Below, piece after piece: positions 36,723 through 45,247 of a stretch of DNA of 64,000 bases. The notes under the pieces were generated by a model. It saw only the letters and a list, made by a program, of their open reading frames with translations. It ran no database searches and was not told the DNA's origin. The stretch lies in NCBI RefSeq assembly GCF_014647895.1, contig NZ_BMQB01000003.1, positions 1-64,000 of the forward strand, in the 5' to 3' direction. Every line of letters starts with the position of its first letter. The first letter of the stretch is position 1. The stretch is from Pilimelia anulata (GTDB lineage: Bacteria > Actinomycetota > Actinomycetes > Mycobacteriales > Micromonosporaceae). The translations under genes were made by a program, and so were the position numbers.

Positions 36723-37310
36723 ATGGCCGCCGGCAGCCCGCACCGCGCCGCCCCCGCCCGATTCGGGCGGGGTGCGGTGGCGGGCGTGCTGCCGGCGTTG
36801 GTCGCCGTCCTCGCCCCCGCCGCGCCGGCCGACGCCGTCGCGGGCTGGGGCGCGTCGACGGCCAGCCGGAGCGGGACGATCGGGATGGCCCGGGCGACGT
36901 ACGCGTTCGCCGGCGGGGGCGCCGACCCGGCCCGGGCCAGGCTGGACGTGCCGTTCGCGCTGTTCACCGCGACGGGGTACGCGACCCTCACCAACACCGG
37001 GCCCACGGCGGCGTCCTTCGCCGGGCCGGTGACCGCTACCGGGCTGTCCGCCGCCACCCGGGTGACGGTCACCCGGTGCGCGGTCGCCTTCAACACCACC
37101 TTCGGCACCTGCGGCTCGGGCAGCACGCTGCTCGTCGACAACGCGCTGCTCACCGGCGCGCCGACCGCCCCGTACGGCAGCCTCGCCGCCGGCCAGACCC
37201 GGTACCTCAAGATCACCATCGTCTCGCTCGTCGCGGTCGCCGGGAGCGTCGGCCTCGACCCGCTCGCCGGCACGCTGCCCGTCGGCGGCGCCAATCGGAC
37301 CAACGGATAG
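36723..37310 (+). CDS. TasA/camelysin-like secreted protein 2
   Basis: 195 residues. The ATG at 36723 lies three bases after the previous stop. Signal peptide in residues 15-40 (GVLPALVAVLAPAAPADAVAG). It shares with the previous protein YATLTNTG, a Cys pair around VAFNTTFGTCGSGSTLL, and the late GSLAAGQTRYLKITI strand, so the two are diverged tandem copies. Function inferred as an extracellular matrix or fibre component, or an accessory to protein 1. It could also be a minor subunit or anchor. The start is fixed by the tight spacing. Confidence 0.65.
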   Translation: MAAGSPHRAAPARFGRGAVAGVLPALVAVLAPAAPADAVAGWGASTASRSGTIGMARATYAFAGGGADPARARLDVPFALFTATGYATLTNTGPTAASFAGPVTATGLSAATRVTVTRCAVAFNTTFGTCGSGSTLLVDNALLTGAPTAPYGSLAAGQTRYLKITIVSLVAVAGSVGLDPLAGTLPVGGANRTNG

Positions 37311-37320
37311 GAGTTCGCGC

Positions 37321-38091
37321 GTGACCACCACCACCCCGCAGCACGTCCCGCACCGGCACCGCGCCGGCAACCGCGCTCTCGGCGCGCTGCTGAACCTCGC
37401 CCTGCTGCTCACCATGCTGTTCGTCGGCATCGCCGTGGCGGCCACGCTGACCGGGGCGCGGATCTCGCCGGTGCTGTCCGGCTCGATGTCCCCGACGATC
37501 GACCGCAACGCGCTCGTGCTGGCCCGGCCGGTCGAGTCGACCCGGGTGCGGGTCGGCGACGTGGTGCTGTTCCGCCGGCCGGACGCCGCCGCGGCCGACC
37601 CGCTGGTCATGCACCGCGTGGTCCGGCTGACCGACCGCGGCCCCGAGCGGATCATGAAGACCCGGGGCGACGCGAACACCGCCGACGACCCGTGGGCGAT
37701 CGACCTGAACGCGTCCGGCCTGTACCGGGTCGAGGGCTCGGTGCCGGGGGTCGGCGCGGCGTACGGCATGTGGAACCGGACCGTGCGCGACGCCAACGCC
37801 GCCCGGGTCTGGCCGGGGGTGCTGCTGCTCATCGGCGCGGCCGCGCTCGGCCGGTGGCTGCGCCGCCGGCACCGCGCGGACGCCGCCGCGGCGGCGGAGC
37901 GGGCGTACGCGGCGACCGTGGCCGAGCGGGCGCTGGCCGAGGAGCGCGAGCGCGAGGCGGTCATCGAGCGGGCCCGGGCGGCGGACGAGCGGGCGCGGCT
38001 CGCGGCGGTCGGCCGGGTGTCGGCGGCGCTGGTCGGCGGCGGGCCCGCCCCGGCGACGGCCGTGCGCGCCGGGGTGCCCGCGGCGCACTGA
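37321..38091 (+). CDS. SipW-like signal peptidase I (S26B)
   Basis: 256 residues from the GTG at 37321 (AGGAG upstream). Membrane helix at residues 20-42. Catalytic Ser55 is in SGSMSPT and the base is a His (MHRVV, His98) where the bacterial P-type has Lys, so this is the archaeal/eukaryotic-like S26B class used by SipW. TRGDANTADD is box E. A second helix lies at about 160-175. The C-terminal 80 residues are a highly charged Ala/Glu/Arg coiled coil, unusual for the family. It is last in the operon and is presumed to process the two TasA-like proteins encoded just upstream. Confidence 0.85.
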   Translation: MTTTTPQHVPHRHRAGNRALGALLNLALLLTMLFVGIAVAATLTGARISPVLSGSMSPTIDRNALVLARPVESTRVRVGDVVLFRRPDAAAADPLVMHRVVRLTDRGPERIMKTRGDANTADDPWAIDLNASGLYRVEGSVPGVGAAYGMWNRTVRDANAARVWPGVLLLIGAAALGRWLRRRHRADAAAAAERAYAATVAERALAEEREREAVIERARAADERARLAAVGRVSAALVGGGPAPATAVRAGVPAAH

Positions 38092-38100
38092 ACCACCTGT

Positions 38101-38129
38101 CCCCGGCGGCCGCGGCGCGGCCGCCGGGG
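38101..38129. terminator. bidirectional terminator between sipW-like and TetR genes
   Basis: Perfect 13-base arms CCCCGGCGGCCGC (38101-38113) and GCGGCCGCCGGGG (38117-38129) with a 3-base loop. It lies between convergent genes and ends one base before the TetR stop. Confidence 0.7.
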
Positions 38130-38130
38130 A

Positions 38131-38709
38131 TCAGGCGCGGATGCTGCCCAGGGACTGCCCGACCAGGTCGACGAGCGGGCGGTCCGGGTGGTCCAGCCAG
38201 TACGTGATCGCCGAGCGCAGCACGCTCAGGAACGCCGCCGCCTGCACCCCGGCGGCGAGCGCCGGCTCGGCCTCGTCCGCCGGGAGCCGGGTGACGATCT
38301 CGCCGGCGAGGTCCCGCTCCAGCAGCCCGTACACGGCGGCCTGGTGGGCGGCGAGGCTCTGGTGCGCCCGGAGCAGCCGGCGCTGGGTGAGCCAGCGCGG
38401 GTCCCGCTCGTCGATCTCGCTGATCAGCGCGACGCCGGCCGCGGTGAGCGCGGTCCACGGCTCCTCGTCGGCCGGGCGGGCGCGGACGAGGTCGAGCAGG
38501 CGCCGGATCCGCACCTGATCGGTGTGGAACAGCGCCTCCTCCTTGGAGGAGAAATAGTTCGAGAACGTCCGGCGGGAAACCTCCGCCGCATCCGCGATGG
38601 CCTCGACGGTCACGCGATCAAGGCCCTGCTCGGCGGCCAGCCGCAGCGCCGCTTCGTGCAGGGCCAGCCGGGTGGCCGCCTTCTTCCTGGCCCGAAGTCC
38701 GTTTTCCAT
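38131..38709 (-). CDS. TetR-family transcriptional regulator
   Basis: 192 residues. N-terminal TetR HTH (residues 10-56): LHEAALRLAAEQGLDRVTVEAIADAA, then VSRRTFSNYFSSKEEALF. The C-terminal ligand-binding helical domain (60-192) contains RWLTQRRLLRAH, as in AcrR/MftR-like members. It probably represses its own gene or a neighbour. The divergent DMT transporter gene begins 290 bases away. No operator could be proposed with confidence. The ATG at 38709 starts a typical MENGLRARKK N-terminus. Confidence 0.87.
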   Translation of the reverse strand: MENGLRARKKAATRLALHEAALRLAAEQGLDRVTVEAIADAAEVSRRTFSNYFSSKEEALFHTDQVRIRRLLDLVRARPADEEPWTALTAAGVALISEIDERDPRWLTQRRLLRAHQSLAAHQAAVYGLLERDLAGEIVTRLPADEAEPALAAGVQAAAFLSVLRSAITYWLDHPDRPLVDLVGQSLGSIRA

Positions 38710-38998
38710 CGGACGTAGCGTACCGCGTCCGAATTTGCTTCCCGACGCGCAATTTGAACCCGGAATAATGATTCGATCAGTGCAATGATCGGCATTCGTC
38801 GACCGGGCGGAAATCGGTGGCGGCGGCGTGCCGGCGCGATCACCGCCGGCGGCCGCCGGTGCCGGCTACGATCCGGGCGCGAGCTGCGAGTCGCTCGAAA
38901 TCGTGACGAAGGGATCGGGCCGTGAGCGTGGCGCTGGTCGGCCGTACCGCGGGTCGCCGCGGCCCGGCCGGCTGCCGGCGGCGGGGCGGCGGCGCCGG

Positions 38999-39874
38999 GT
39001 GAGCCCGCTGCTGCTCGCCGTGGCGCTGTCGGTCGGCTCGGCCGTCGCGTACGCCTCCGCCGCCGTCGCCCAGGCCCGGCTCGCCGCCCGGCCCCACCGC
39101 GCCGGCGGGCTGCTGCGGCCGCTGCGCTCCGGGCCGTGGTGGTCGACCGTGGCGCTGAACACCGGCGGGGCGCTGCTGCACACGGTCGCGCTGCGGTACG
39201 GGTCGCTGGCGATCGTCCAGCCGTTCGGCGCGCTGACCCTGGTCTTCGCGCTGCCGATGGAGGCCGCGTTCGCCGGGCGCCGGGTCACCCCGCGGGAGTG
39301 GCGCGGCGCGATCGTGACGGTCCTGGGGCTGACCGGGCTCGTCCTGATCACCGACACCGACGCCCCGACGCACGCGCTGACCGACCCGCAGATCCTCGCG
39401 CTGTCCGCGGTGACGGCGGCGGTGGTGGGCGCGCTGGCCCGCTCCGGGGCCGGCGGCGGGCGCGGGCTGCGGCTGGCGGCGGCGTCCGGGATCGCCTCGG
39501 GCGTGGCCTCGGTGCTCACCCAGACCATCCTGCTGCGCCTCGCCGGCCCCGGCATCGCCGGCGCGACCGGGTACGCGGTCGCCGGTGCCACCGCGCTGGC
39601 CGTCGGGGTGCTGTCGGTGACCGGGCTGCTGCTGTCCCAGGCGGCGTACCGGTCGGGGCTCGGCGGCCCGCTGGCCACCCTCACCATCGCGAACCCGGCC
39701 ACCGCCGCGGCGATCGGCCTGCTGCTGCTGCACCAGCCGCTCGCGCTCACCGTCGGCGGCGCGCTCGTCGCGCTGCTGGCCGCGCTGCTCACCGCCCGCG
39801 GGGTGGTCCTGCTCTCCGCCCCGGCCGGCTCGCTGCGCCGCCCCCGCGGCAGCGGCCCGCCGCCGGCCCGCTGA
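38999..39874 (+). CDS. DMT-superfamily (EamA-like) membrane transporter
   Basis: 291 residues with about 10 membrane helices from the GTG at 38999 (VSPLLLAVALSVGSAVAYASAA). Internal duplication typical of DMT transporters: ALRYGSLAIVQPFGALTLVFALP in the first half and SGLGGPLATLTIANPATAAAIG in the second. The substrate is unknown. The family includes metabolite exporters. A longer frame to 38828 lacks a plausible transporter N-terminus. A TACGAT -10-like box lies at 38868. It is divergent from the TetR gene, which may regulate it. The C-terminal tail is basic and proline-rich. Confidence 0.8.
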   Translation: MSPLLLAVALSVGSAVAYASAAVAQARLAARPHRAGGLLRPLRSGPWWSTVALNTGGALLHTVALRYGSLAIVQPFGALTLVFALPMEAAFAGRRVTPREWRGAIVTVLGLTGLVLITDTDAPTHALTDPQILALSAVTAAVVGALARSGAGGGRGLRLAAASGIASGVASVLTQTILLRLAGPGIAGATGYAVAGATALAVGVLSVTGLLLSQAAYRSGLGGPLATLTIANPATAAAIGLLLLHQPLALTVGGALVALLAALLTARGVVLLSAPAGSLRRPRGSGPPPAR

Positions 39875-40377
39875 TCATTTCCGAGCCGTTTTCCGTACGC
39901 CGAAACATCAGAATATTCGGGGCCCGGAAAATCGGGCCGATCGCGCCGGGCGGACCGGACGATTTCCGATTAGCGGATGCGATTTCGCGGCCGGACGGCT
40001 GCCGCGCTCCGGCATCGGGTGTCCGGGGCGGGTACGGGGGTTCGCGGCGCGGCGTCGGCGGGTGGGCGCGGGCGGTCGTCGGGAGTAGAGCGCCGCGGCG
40101 GGTGCCGGATTTCTTGCGCGGCAAGGCGTTCCGCCGGCGGTTTCGCTCACCCGACCGGGCTATCGCGCTGGTGGGGGCCGCACCGGTCGTTCGGGTGAGC
40201 GGCCGGGGAATCCACCACCCGCGCGGGGGAAGCGGGTCATTCTCGATACGGGCGCGGGCCGATTTCGGGACCGTCCACAACATCAGACTTATTGGCCGAC
40301 GTCATCACGCGGAAGACGCTTGTTCGGATTCGGCGAGTCCGTGCGCGCGCCGCATTTGTGTGGTTAGGCTCGGCCCC
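39875..40377. other. gene-free interval
   Basis: 503 bases with lower G+C than the surroundings in the first 100 and last 150 bases. Several short open frames have no recognisable protein features or codon pattern. The last 20 bases hold the TAGGCT promoter element of the next gene. I see nothing else. Confidence 0.5.
40365..40370 (+). promoter_or_regulatory. -10 box for leaderless transcription of the His-rich peptide
   Basis: TAGGCT followed by seven bases and the ATG at 40378. It resembles the TACGCT element before the paralogue at 5960, and the surrounding words GTTA[GC]GCTCG are shared. Confidence 0.45.
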
Positions 40378-40605
40378 ATGAAGAAAAACATCACCGCCAT
40401 TGCGATGGCATTCATGATGACCGGTGCGGCCCTCACGGTCGCCGCGCCCGCCTCGGCGAACCCGGGGTGGGGCTGCGGCCACGGCCACGGCCACCACCAC
40501 GGCCACTGGCACCACCACTGGGGCCACGGCCACCACCACTGGGGCCCGTGGGGTCCGTGGGGTCCGTGGCGGCACCGTCCGACCAGCGGCCCCGTCCAGC
40601 CCTGA
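40378..40605 (+). CDS. small secreted His/Trp/Gly-rich peptide
   Basis: 75 residues: Sec signal peptide (KKNITAIAMAFMMTGAALTV, cleavage after APASA) and a mature part of about 47 residues. The mature part has some 15 His in HGHG/HHH runs, followed by WGPWGPWGPW and a basic Pro-rich tail. It is a paralogue of the 73-residue peptide at 5739-5960, from which it differs by His expansion in place of the Asp-rich tail. The His density suggests metal binding, but this is inference. It has no close neighbour and appears to be monocistronic. Confidence 0.72.
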   Translation: MKKNITAIAMAFMMTGAALTVAAPASANPGWGCGHGHGHHHGHWHHHWGHGHHHWGPWGPWGPWRHRPTSGPVQP

Positions 40606-40723
40606 TCGGTACCGGCGCATGAGCCGGGCGGGCTGACCCCGCGGCGGCACCACCCGCCCGCGGCGACCCGAACCGGAGCCCGCCCCGGCAGCGGGGGCCC
40701 GTACCCCCGTCGACCCGACGAGT

Positions 40724-40753
40724 ACCACCGCACCACCGCACCACCGCACCACC
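40724..40753. repeat. 8-bp microsatellite
   Basis: ACCACCGC repeated three times plus a partial unit ACCACC, in a non-coding stretch. Confidence 0.85.
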
Positions 40754-40984
40754 ACGAGCGTGGCCGCGCGCGAGCGGCAGTCCGGCGGCACCCGCATCGC
40801 CCGCCCGACGCGTCGCGCGCGCCCGGCCACCCGGCCGGTACCCCGACCGCCCACCCGGGCGGCGTACCGGCCACCGTCGAGTGCCGGCGCGACGACCGCA
40901 CCCCGACCGCCGGGGCCGATCGCCGCGCCGGACCGATCCGCCGCCCGGCCGTTGCACCGGCCGCCTTGCGCCAGCCGCTTGGTA

Positions 40985-41037
40985 AGCGGCAGGTTTGAGT
41001 TGTCGGCGGCAGGTCCGAGTAAAGCGGCGGGTCCGAG
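40985..41037. repeat. three spaced 15-bp direct repeats
   Basis: AGCGGCAGGTTTGAG (40985), GGCGGCAGGTCCGAG (41005) and AGCGGCGGGTCCGAG (41023), about 20 and 18 bases apart, in the middle of the 1-kb gene-free interval. They resemble iterated protein-binding sites. Confidence 0.55.
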
Positions 41038-41562
41038 CCCTCTCCGCCGCAGCCCCGTAGCTCCTCCGCCCTGTGTGTGCTCGCTGTCTCGCGCCCTCGC
41101 GCCGCGATCCCCGGCGTCGCGCACGCCGCGGGCGGCAACCCTGTCCGCCCCGGCCCGTAGCCGCCCACGCCGGCAATGCCGGAAGGTCGGCCCCGCCCGC
41201 TCGGGATGCCCCGCTCAGCAGGGGCTATGCGGTCGGCACCGCGCAGCGCCGGCAAGCGTGAGGATTCACCTCCTGCGCTGACACGTGGATGTTTCCCGCT
41301 CCCCACGGGCCGCCGTGCGCCGTGCACAGCCGGTACCGCACGCCTACCGGCCCTCGACCCTGCGCACCGCCACCCGCGGACGCCGGGGTACCGCCACCCC
41401 GGCACACCCCGGCCGGGGTGTGCCGCCGCCCGGCCGCGACGGCGCGGTCCCCCGGCGTGTGTCGCCCGGTCGGCGGCATGGGGCAATCGGCCCGGAATGC
41501 GCGCGACTTGCCAATTCGGGCCGGGGCGGCTCCTGCCGCGCAAGGGCGAAAACGCAAGATTC

Positions 41563-41574
41563 AATTCATGAATT
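41563..41574. promoter_or_regulatory. AT-rich palindrome upstream of the XRE regulator
   Basis: AATTCATGAATT, a perfect 12-base palindrome 35 bases before the regulator start, in an AT-rich stretch (41552-41592) that stands out strongly from the GC-rich surroundings. A candidate autoregulatory operator or promoter. Confidence 0.4.
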
Positions 41575-41608
41575 TCGATGTAAAGTTTTACGGAACGGAA
41601 GGAGCTCG

Positions 41609-42547
41609 ATGGAGCCGCACGTCACGTCCGCCCTGCGCAACGGGCCCTTCCACCACGCCCTGCGGACGGCGATCAAGTCGCGCGGCCTCCCCCTGGAGCG
41701 GCTCCGCCAGCGGCTCACCGAGGCCGGTGCCCCGGTCGGCATCGCCACGCTCAGCTCGTGGCAGTCCGGCCGCCGCCGCCCCGAGCGACCCGAGTCGCTG
41801 CGCGCCGTCGAGTTGCTGGAGGGCATCCTCGGCCTGCCGCCGCGCGCGCTGGTGATCCTGCTCGGCGCCCCGCGCCGGCGCGGGCCCGGCGCCAGGGCCG
41901 CCGCCGAGGCGCGCCGCTTCGCCGACCTGCTCGAACTCGCCGGGCCGGTCACCGCGCTGACCGACCAGCTCGGCTCGCGGGACGGGCGGCTGCGCACGCT
42001 GAGCGCGTGGGACTTCGCCGAGATCGGCCTGCACAGCAGCCTCACGTCGGTGGAGAGCGTCGTGGTGCTGGAGGCGGTGGAGGAGGTCGACCGGTACGTC
42101 ACCGTGTACAACGGCGTGCCCGGCACCGACCTGCAGAAGACCGTCCGGTTCCACGCGCTCGCCAACTGCCGGCTCGGCCGGGTGCGGCACGACGTCGAGC
42201 ACGGGCTGGTGGTGGCCGAGCTGCTGTTCGACCGCCGGCTGTACCCGGGCGAGACGGCGATCGCCCGGTACCGGGTCGAGGACAGCAGCGGGCGCAGCGA
42301 CACCGAGTACAGCCGCTTCCTGCGGTTCCAGGCGCAGCACGTGGCGGTCGAGGTCCGGTTCGCGCCGGACGCGCTGCCGATCCGCTGCTGGCGCTTCCTC
42401 CGCCAGCGCGAGGGCCAGCCGGACCAGATGCGCGAGGAGGTGACGCTGGGCGCCCACCGGGACGCGCACGTGGTCCGCAACGCGGTCCCGCCGGGCATCA
42501 TCGGCATCGCCTGGGAGCCCTCGGACGCCGCCCCGGCCCGCCCCTGA
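41609..42547 (+). CDS. XRE-like regulator with C-terminal beta-rich domain
   Basis: 312 residues from the ATG at 41609, with GGAAGGAG five bases upstream. Residues 10-80 form a helix-turn-helix (RTAIKSRGLPLERLRQRLTE ... TLSSWQSGRRRPERPES). A Gly/Arg/Ala linker follows. Residues 120-310 are a beta-rich domain (SVESVVVLEAVEEVDRYVTVYNG ... RYRVEDSSGRSDTEYSRFLR) of the kind seen in actinobacterial XRE regulators near secondary-metabolism or developmental loci. Target unknown. It lies behind a conspicuous AT-rich palindrome and is followed by a terminator and a convergent hydrolase gene. Confidence 0.75.
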   Translation: MEPHVTSALRNGPFHHALRTAIKSRGLPLERLRQRLTEAGAPVGIATLSSWQSGRRRPERPESLRAVELLEGILGLPPRALVILLGAPRRRGPGARAAAEARRFADLLELAGPVTALTDQLGSRDGRLRTLSAWDFAEIGLHSSLTSVESVVVLEAVEEVDRYVTVYNGVPGTDLQKTVRFHALANCRLGRVRHDVEHGLVVAELLFDRRLYPGETAIARYRVEDSSGRSDTEYSRFLRFQAQHVAVEVRFAPDALPIRCWRFLRQREGQPDQMREEVTLGAHRDAHVVRNAVPPGIIGIAWEPSDAAPARP

Positions 42548-42548
42548 C

Positions 42549-42576
42549 CCGCCGGCCGGTCGCGGCGGGCCGGCGG
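42549..42576. terminator. bidirectional terminator
   Basis: Arms CCGCCGGCC (42549-42557) and GGCCGGCGG (42568-42576) with a 10-base loop, between the convergent regulator and alpha/beta-hydrolase genes. Confidence 0.55.
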
Positions 42577-42604
42577 AGCGGGCCGACAGGCCGATCGCAG
42601 CAGG

Positions 42605-43312
42605 TCAGGCAGGGTCGGGCAGGTGGTCGCGCAGCCAGGTGCCGGCCGCCGCCGCCACCCGCTCCAGCGCTCCAGGCTCGCCGAACAGGTGCGTCGCCCC
42701 CGGCACCAGCCGCAACTCCACCGGCGCGGTCATCCGCCGCCGGGCGGCCTCGTTCAGCGCGACCACCTCGGTGTCCCGGTCCCCGACCAGCAGCAGCGTC
42801 GGCGCGCGGACCGCCGGCAGCGCCGGCCCGGCCAGGTCCGGCCGCCCGCCGCGGGAGACCACCGCCCGGACCGCCGCCGGCCGCCGCGCCGCCGCGACCA
42901 GCGCCGCCGCGGCACCCGTACTCGCACCGAACAACCCGACCGGCAGCCCGGCCGCGGCGCCCGCGCCGCGATGCCCGCAGCCGGGGACGGCCGCGGCGGA
43001 GCGTCCGGCTCCGGCGTCGGTCAGCCAGTCGACCGCGCCCACCACTCGGTCGGCGAGGAGGTCGATGTCGAAGCGCAGCTCCGCCGTCCGCTCGTCCACC
43101 CGCTCCTCGGCCGGGGTGAGCAGGTCGACCAGCAGCGTGCCGAGGCCGTACCCGGCGAGCGCGGCGGCCACCGCCCGGTTGCGCGGGCTGTGCCGGGAAC
43201 TGCCGCTGCCGTGCGCGAACAGCACCACCCCGACCGCCCCGGCCGGGACCGCCAGGTCGCCGTCGAGGCGGACGCCCGCCGCGGGTACGGCGACGGCCGT
43301 ACCGGTACCCAT
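42605..43312 (-). CDS. alpha/beta hydrolase (dienelactone-hydrolase-like)
   Basis: 235 residues, cytoplasmic. The triad is visible: the nucleophile Ser in GASTG, Asp in GDRDTEV, His in GATHLF. An early FAHGSGSSRHSPRN loop forms the oxyanion hole. The family has broad esterase specificity, and small proteins of this type often sit next to phosphoribosyltransferase or stress genes. Here it lies 10 bases downstream of the GH15 gene and should be cotranscribed with it. A Gly/Ala/Cys-rich insert (AAAVPGCGHRGAGAAAG) precedes the nucleophile elbow. Confidence 0.82.
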   Translation of the reverse strand: MGTGTAVAVPAAGVRLDGDLAVPAGAVGVVLFAHGSGSSRHSPRNRAVAAALAGYGLGTLLVDLLTPAEERVDERTAELRFDIDLLADRVVGAVDWLTDAGAGRSAAAVPGCGHRGAGAAAGLPVGLFGASTGAAAALVAAARRPAAVRAVVSRGGRPDLAGPALPAVRAPTLLLVGDRDTEVVALNEAARRRMTAPVELRLVPGATHLFGEPGALERVAAAAGTWLRDHLPDPA

Positions 43313-43322
43313 GTGCGGGGCG

Positions 43323-45122
43323 CTACCCGCCGCCGCCCGCGCCGAAACCGGCCGGCTGGGCCCCGCTGAGCCGGCGGGCGGAGTTGATGATCCCGACCAG
43401 GCTGAACGCCTGCGGCGTGTTGCCCAGGTGCCGGCCGGTCGCCGGGTCGACCTCCTCGCTGAGCAGGCCGACGTCGTTGCGCAGGTCCAGCAGGCGCGCG
43501 AACAGCTTCTCCGCCTCGGCCGTCCGGCCCGCGCCGTGCAGGGCGTCGACCAGCCAGAACGTGCAGGCCAGGAACGCGCCCTCGCCGCCGGGCAGCCCGT
43601 CGACGTGCTCGGGGTGCTCCGGCCGGTACCGGCGCACCAGCCCCTCGTCGCACAGCTCCCGCTGGATCGCCTCGACCGTGCCGACCATCCGCGGGTCGGA
43701 CCACGGCAGGAAGCCGACCCGGGGCAGGAGCAGCAGCGCGGCGTCCAGCCCGGCCGAGCCGTAGTACTGGGTGAAGGTGTTGCGGGCCGGGTCGTACCCG
43801 CGCCGGCACACCTCGGCGTGGATCTCGTCCCGGATCGCCGCCCACCGGTCGGCCGGCCCCGGCAGCCCGTGCCGGCGGACGGCCGCCACCGCGCAGTCGA
43901 ACCCCGCCCAGGCGAGCACCTTGGAGTGGACGAAGTGCCGGCGCGGCCCGCGTACCTCCCACAGGCTGTTGTCGGCGCGCCGCCAGTTGCCCTCGAGGAA
44001 GTCGAGCAGGGCGCGCTGGAGGTCCCAGTCGGCGTCGGCGCCCGGCTCGGCGCCCGCGTGCCGGGCCAGGTGCAGGCTGCTGAGTACCTCGCCCCAGACG
44101 TCGAGCTGGAGCTGGTCGGCGGCGGCGTTGCCGATCCGGACCGGGCGGGAGCCGGCGTGGCCGGCCAGCCCGTCCAGGGTGTACTCGGGGATGCGCCGGG
44201 TGCCGTCCAGGCCGTACATGATCTGCAGGTCCGCGGGGTCGCCGGCGGCGGCCCGCAGCAGCCACTCGCGCCAGGCCGCGGCCTCCTCGGCGAACCCGGT
44301 CTCCAGCAGCGCCTGCAGGGTGAAGGTGGAGTCGCGCAGCCAGCAGTACCGGTAGTCCCAGTTCCGCGACCCGCCCGGCTCCTCCGGCAGCGAGGTCGTC
44401 GCGGCGGCCACGATCCCGCCGGTCGGCGCGAACGTCAGCGCCTTCAACGTGATCAGCGCCCGCCGTACCGCCGGCGCCCACCGCCCCTCGTACCGGCAGC
44501 CGGCGATCCACTCGTGCCAGTACCGCTCGGTGTCGGCGACGGCCGTCCGCCAGTCCACCGGCTCGGGCCGCGGCTCGTGCGACGGCCGGTGGGTCAGCAC
44601 GAACGCCACCCGCTCGCCCGCGGCGACCGCGAACTCCGACACGGTGGTCAGGTCCTCGCCGCGCAGCGGCGCGTCGGTGCGCAGCCACACGGCGTCCGGG
44701 CCGGCGACCGCGACCAGGTCGTCGGGGTGCCGCACCCACGGCACGACCCGCCCGTAGTCGAACCGCAGCCGCAGGTCCATCCGCATCGGCACCCGCCCGG
44801 CGAGCCCCTCGACGATCCGGACCAGGTCGGCGGCCCGCCCGCGCGGCGGCATCAGGTCGGTGACCCGGACCCGGCCGCCGGCGGTGTCCCACTCGGATTC
44901 CAGGATGAGCGTGTCCTCCCGGTACCGCCGCCGGGTCGCCGGCCCGCCGCCCGCCGGGGCGATCCGCCACGTCCCGGCCCGGTCGTCGTCGAGCAGCGCG
45001 GCGAAGCAGGCGGGCGAGTCGAAGTGCGGCAGGCAGAGCCAGTCGATCGCGCCGTCGCGGCCGACGAGCGCGGCGGTCTGCAGGTCGCCGATGACGGCGT
45101 AGTCCTCGATCAGCCCCGGCAC
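43323..45122 (-). CDS. glycoside hydrolase family 15 (glucoamylase/trehalase-like)
   Basis: 599 residues from the GTG at 45122 (VPGLIEDYAVIGDLQTAAL), which matches the family N-terminus. Upstream in-frame sequence is low quality. An N-terminal beta-sandwich (1-230) with DGAIDWLCLPHFDSPACFA precedes the (alpha/alpha)6 barrel, with GGSRNWDYRYCWLRDSTFTL, WEVRGPRRHFVHSKVLAW and the late GEGAFLACTFWLVDAL carrying a candidate acid/base Glu. No signal peptide, so intracellular. Actinobacterial members act as trehalase or on maltooligosaccharides. It precedes an alpha/beta hydrolase in the same operon and is divergent from a SRPBCC gene. Confidence 0.88.
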   Translation of the reverse strand: MPGLIEDYAVIGDLQTAALVGRDGAIDWLCLPHFDSPACFAALLDDDRAGTWRIAPAGGGPATRRRYREDTLILESEWDTAGGRVRVTDLMPPRGRAADLVRIVEGLAGRVPMRMDLRLRFDYGRVVPWVRHPDDLVAVAGPDAVWLRTDAPLRGEDLTTVSEFAVAAGERVAFVLTHRPSHEPRPEPVDWRTAVADTERYWHEWIAGCRYEGRWAPAVRRALITLKALTFAPTGGIVAAATTSLPEEPGGSRNWDYRYCWLRDSTFTLQALLETGFAEEAAAWREWLLRAAAGDPADLQIMYGLDGTRRIPEYTLDGLAGHAGSRPVRIGNAAADQLQLDVWGEVLSSLHLARHAGAEPGADADWDLQRALLDFLEGNWRRADNSLWEVRGPRRHFVHSKVLAWAGFDCAVAAVRRHGLPGPADRWAAIRDEIHAEVCRRGYDPARNTFTQYYGSAGLDAALLLLPRVGFLPWSDPRMVGTVEAIQRELCDEGLVRRYRPEHPEHVDGLPGGEGAFLACTFWLVDALHGAGRTAEAEKLFARLLDLRNDVGLLSEEVDPATGRHLGNTPQAFSLVGIINSARRLSGAQPAGFGAGGGG

Positions 45123-45247
45123 GGGGCACCGTCCCGCTCGTCCATCGCCCGCTGCCTTCCCGATCCGCCGGCCGCCCGTCGCGCGGGCGCCGATGGATGC
45201 CCGTACCCCGGCCGCCCCACCGCCCAAACCCCGGGTCGCGGCGGGCG

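Larger units (their letters stand above)
40606..41608. other. 1-kb interval without recognisable genes
   Basis: No frame on either strand shows the codon pattern or protein features of a gene. It holds an 8-base microsatellite at 40724, three spaced repeats at 40985 and an AT-rich promoter region just before 41609. A long minus-strand open frame crosses it but is antisense to the His-rich peptide gene and has low-complexity Arg/Gly/Pro composition. An unrecognised RNA gene is possible. Confidence 0.5.

Noticed and set aside
40305..41564. 419-codon minus-strand frame through the 1-kb gap
   Set aside because: Antisense to the clear His-rich secreted peptide gene. Composition is irregular and there is no ribosome-binding site or domain.
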